In this document: positions 61,841 through 64,000 of the stretch, one piece after another
Layout: every line of letters begins with the position of its first letter
Position numbering within the stretch: the first letter of the stretch is position 1
DNA from: Meiothermus rufus DSM 22234
GTDB taxonomy: Bacteria; Deinococcota; Deinococci; Deinococcales; Thermaceae
Direction: 5' to 3'
Assembly: GCF_000423425.1 (NCBI RefSeq)
Contig: NZ_AUHY01000006.1
Location: 1-64,000 of the forward strand
Length of the DNA stretch: 64,000 bases
Notes under the pieces: generated by a model
Database searches by the model: none
What the model was told of the DNA's origin: nothing
What the model saw: only the letters and a program-made list of their open reading frames with translations
Position numbers and translations under genes: made by a program

Positions 61841-62233
61841 TTAACTGAGCTCATTTAGGGAACGTTTGCTTTCCAGCCAGGCCAGCACCGCCTCGGCAGC
61901 GGTTAGGTTGGTGGCCAGCGGTACATTATGCACGTCGCAGACCCGCATCAGGGCCTGTACGTCGGGCTCGTGGGGTTGAGCCTGGAGAGGGTCGCGTAGA
62001 AAAATGACCGCCAGTACCTTATCCTCGGCTACCATAGCCCCGATCTGCTGATCGCCTCCGAGTGGGCCCGAGAGCAGGCGGGTTACTTTTAGACCTGCTT
62101 TCTCCTGCAAAAGCCGTCCGGTGGTGCCGGTAGCGACCAGGGGAAACTGCGCCAGCAGGTCTTTATGGTCTTTGGCAAAGGAGATCATGTCGGTCTTCTT
62201 GCCGTCGTGAGCGATGAGGGCCAGTGCCTTCAT
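61841..62233 (-). CDS. mgsA: methylglyoxal synthase
   Basis: Converts dihydroxyacetone phosphate to methylglyoxal, bypassing lower glycolysis when phosphate is short. The 130-residue protein has [43 protein letters not shown] and [18 protein letters not shown], which together supply the catalytic Asp and His residues. TAGAAT (62240-62245, minus) lies six bases before the ATG. Confidence 0.96.
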   Translation of the reverse strand: MKALALIAHDGKKTDMISFAKDHKDLLAQFPLVATGTTGRLLQEKAGLKVTRLLSGPLGGDQQIGAMVAEDKVLAVIFLRDPLQAQPHEPDVQALMRVCDVHNVPLATNLTAAEAVLAWLESKRSLNELS

Positions 62234-62239
62234 GGCCCT

Positions 62240-62260
62240 ATTCTATGTGGGCGGTACAAT
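62240..62260. promoter_or_regulatory. divergent mgsA / M42 peptidase promoters
   Basis: TAGAAT on the minus strand (62240-62245) gives a leaderless mgsA mRNA. TACAAT on the plus strand (62255-62260) gives a leader of about 15 bases that contains GGGGAG before the peptidase ATG at 62280. The boxes are nine bases apart. Confidence 0.55.
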
Positions 62261-62279
62261 CCCTAGTGGGGAGATACCT

Positions 62280-63341
62280 ATGAACCTCGATTTCCTCGAA
62301 CAGCTCCTGCAGTCCCTAGGCCCTACCGGCTTCGAGCAAGAGGTGGCCGCTTTGTGGCTTGCCCAAGCCCGCACCTTTGCTGAGCAGGTGGATGCCGACC
62401 GCCACGGCAACGTCTACGCCACTATAAACCCCGGGGGTTCCCCTCGTCTGATGCTGGCCGGCCACATGGACGAGATAGGGGTGATCGTCTCGCATATCGA
62501 CGATAACGGTTTTATCTGGTTCAAGGCCCTGGGCGGCTGGGACCCCCAGGTGTTGGTAGGGCAGCGCCTGCGCTTCAAAGGGCCCCGGGGAGAGGTATGC
62601 GGGGTGGTGGGGCGCAAAGCCATCCACCTACTCGAGCCCGAGGAGCGAGAAAAAGCGGTGAAGCTCAAAACCCTTTGGGCTGACATTGGGGCCAAGGATG
62701 GCCAAGAGGCCCGGGAGTGGCTCGAGGTGGGCTCCATTGGGGTTATCGACCAGCCCTTCCGCTACTTGTTGGGCCGCCGCCTGGTCTCCAAAGCCATTGA
62801 TAACCGTATAGGGGCCTTTATTGTGCTGGAGGCCCTTCACCAGGCCAAAGCACTCGGGGTGGAGGCCCAGGTGACCGCGGTGGCCACGGTGCAGGAGGAG
62901 ATCGGGGCCTATGGGGCCCGCACGGCGGCTTTCCGCCTCGAGCCCGACACCGCCTTGGTGGTGGATGTCACCCACTGCTCGGCGGCCCCCGAGATGGACA
63001 AGAAGCTGGTGGGGGAGGGGGCTTTGGGCAAGGGAGGGGTGCTGGATATCGGTCCTTTTGCCCACCCTAAGGTGGTGGCACGCCTGCGGCAGATCGCCCA
63101 GACCCACGGCATTCCCCACACCCTCGAGGCCCATGCGGGCTATTCTGGTACCGATGCCGACGAGATTGCTTTGGTGCGGGAAGGCATTCCCACCGCCATC
63201 CTTTCGGTGCCCAACCGCTACATGCACAGCCCCTCGGAGATGATAGACCTGGACGATGTGGAACACATCGTTCGCTGGCTAGCCCTTTACGCTCAGAATC
63301 CCCTTTCTACCGGCGAGCTTCTGCGCCTCGAGGTCGGCTGA
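62280..63341 (+). CDS. M42 family aminopeptidase
   Basis: A 353-residue co-catalytic metallopeptidase, usually a large tetrahedral cytoplasmic complex that trims peptides. Metal ligands are visible in order: His in MLAGHMDEIG, Asp in SKAIDNRIGAF, the Glu pair in ATVQEEIGAYGARTA, Asp in LVVDVTH and His in NRYMHSPSEMIDL. The ATG at 62280 follows GGGGAG; an earlier open frame runs through the mgsA promoter and is unlikely. Confidence 0.93.
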   Translation: MNLDFLEQLLQSLGPTGFEQEVAALWLAQARTFAEQVDADRHGNVYATINPGGSPRLMLAGHMDEIGVIVSHIDDNGFIWFKALGGWDPQVLVGQRLRFKGPRGEVCGVVGRKAIHLLEPEEREKAVKLKTLWADIGAKDGQEAREWLEVGSIGVIDQPFRYLLGRRLVSKAIDNRIGAFIVLEALHQAKALGVEAQVTAVATVQEEIGAYGARTAAFRLEPDTALVVDVTHCSAAPEMDKKLVGEGALGKGGVLDIGPFAHPKVVARLRQIAQTHGIPHTLEAHAGYSGTDADEIALVREGIPTAILSVPNRYMHSPSEMIDLDDVEHIVRWLALYAQNPLSTGELLRLEVG

Positions 63342-63343
63342 GC

Positions 63344-64000
63344 CTAGTTGAGTGTGCGGTTGCCCCCCATCAGGCCCCGGGCCCGCTGGGCGTAGTGGCT
63401 CAGGGTTTGGTGCCACTCGTCGGAAGGGTGTAAGTAGGGCAGCACGGCCTCGCTGCGCGAGATAATCTCGTCAGGATGGCGGAAACCGAGCTGGGCTAAG
63501 GTGTCCACCACCATCTCCTGAGCGGTCACCCAGTCGCGGCTGCCCTCAGGCGCTTCTTGTACGGCAATGCTGTAGTGCGCGAGGGCCTCCTCCAGGTGCA
63601 AAAGGTCGTAGGCCAGGTTGCCTAGGATGAGGTGGCCCGCGCTTAAACTGCCCTGCCGGATAGCTTCTTGGGCTGCTTTTTCCGCCTCCTCGTACTGACC
63701 CAGCCGATAGAGGGTCTCGGCTAGGTCGCCGTAGGCCTCCCCGAGGTAGCTATACTCGGGATCGCGCAGCACCTCACGCAAGGTGGCCTCGGCTTCAGCC
63801 AGCTTGCCAGCCTCGAGGTAGGCCACCGCCAGCTCGTGTAGGGCGTGGCTCTTATCGGAGTTTTCGGCCCGCCGAACCGCCTCTTTGAAGGCCTCGATGG
63901 CCTCCTGGGTTTGGCCTAGCTGCATCAGGGCCTGCCCATGCACCAGAGGGGTGCCGTGGGCAGGCTCGGCCCCCTCGCGCTCCTTCTCCAGGGCCTGCTG
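63344..64000 (-). CDS. TPR repeat protein (N-terminus outside the window)
   Basis: The reading frame is open from its stop at 63344 to the window end, so the start is missing; an internal GTG at 63943 is not a credible start. At least four tetratricopeptide repeats are visible: GQALMQLGQTQEAIEAFKEA, HALHELAVAYLEAGKLAEAE, AYGDLAETLYRLGQYEEAEK and HLILGNLAYDLLHLEEALAH. It is probably a protein-interaction scaffold. It converges on the M42 gene with a two-base gap. Confidence 0.85.
   Translation of the reverse strand, partial: QQALEKEREGAEPAHGTPLVHGQALMQLGQTQEAIEAFKEAVRRAENSDKSHALHELAVAYLEAGKLAEAEATLREVLRDPEYSYLGEAYGDLAETLYRLGQYEEAEKAAQEAIRQGSLSAGHLILGNLAYDLLHLEEALAHYSIAVQEAPEGSRDWVTAQEMVVDTLAQLGFRHPDEIISRSEAVLPYLHPSDEWHQTLSHYAQRARGLMGGNRTLN

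Noticed and set aside
1-64000. CRISPR array, prophage or complete insertion sequence
   Set aside because: No regularly spaced direct repeats, phage structural genes, integrase or intact transposase gene was seen anywhere in the window.

Overview
The window is GC-rich, densely packed bacterial chromosome. The gene set points to the Deinococcota, most likely Meiothermus or a close Thermaceae relative. Supporting features are a family-4 iron-sulfur uracil-DNA glycosylase, a futalosine-route menaquinone gene (mqnD), a 500-residue Thermus-type amylomaltase, very short intergenic gaps, and many genes whose start codon sits 5-9 bases behind a -10 box (leaderless mRNA). The genus is inferred from content; no marker was compared with a database.

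Layout. 1-9.7 kb: tRNA-Leu(UAA), a YqeY protein, purH, a drug/metabolite exporter, uracil-DNA glycosylase, a small unknown gene behind a consensus promoter, a membrane protein that looks like a degenerate Ser/Thr kinase, guaA, a degenerate shikimate-dehydrogenase-like protein, a DUF58 protein, then the L10 leader with rplJ-rplL. 9.7-26.4 kb: an FAD oxidoreductase, then a long minus-strand cluster that reads as a complete route from tryptophan to the far side of anthranilate. It holds tryptophan 2,3-dioxygenase, a kynurenine-formamidase-like hydrolase, kynureninase, a 2-aminobenzoate-CoA ligase, a two-domain 2-aminobenzoyl-CoA monooxygenase/reductase, beta-oxidation-type enzymes, a RidA protein, a MarR regulator and a five-gene LIV-type ABC importer. 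A consensus promoter, a MarR-like palindrome and an 18-codon upstream ORF head this cluster.

26.4-44 kb: mqnD, a lone ABC-2 permease, a WecA/MraY-type transferase, upp, a phosphotransferase, an MFS exporter, a TAXI-type TRAP uptake system, a DUF4160-like protein, holA, a Na/Ca exchanger, an AMIN/amidase-3 cell wall hydrolase, tldD-pmbA, a DinB protein and a GNAT acetyltransferase. 44-51 kb: a second LIV-type ABC importer with an AMP-forming acyl-CoA synthetase inside the operon and a Tat-like signal on its binding protein. 51-64 kb: asp23-like/nusB/folD/PAP2-like, a class III aminotransferase, malQ, a VOC protein, sufS, a degenerate C-methyltransferase, a small unknown protein, a 620-residue protein with repeated lectin-like folds, mgsA, an M42 peptidase and a TPR protein cut by the window end.

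Three intergenic stretches (about 11.67-12.02, 29.24-29.48 and 31.08-31.51 kb) carry dense hairpins and no convincing gene. They look like remnants of IS200/IS605-type elements or structured RNAs. Three proteins keep an enzyme fold signature but have lost catalytic motifs (kinase, AroE, C-methyltransferase). The hexamer CTCGAG is strongly over-represented throughout.
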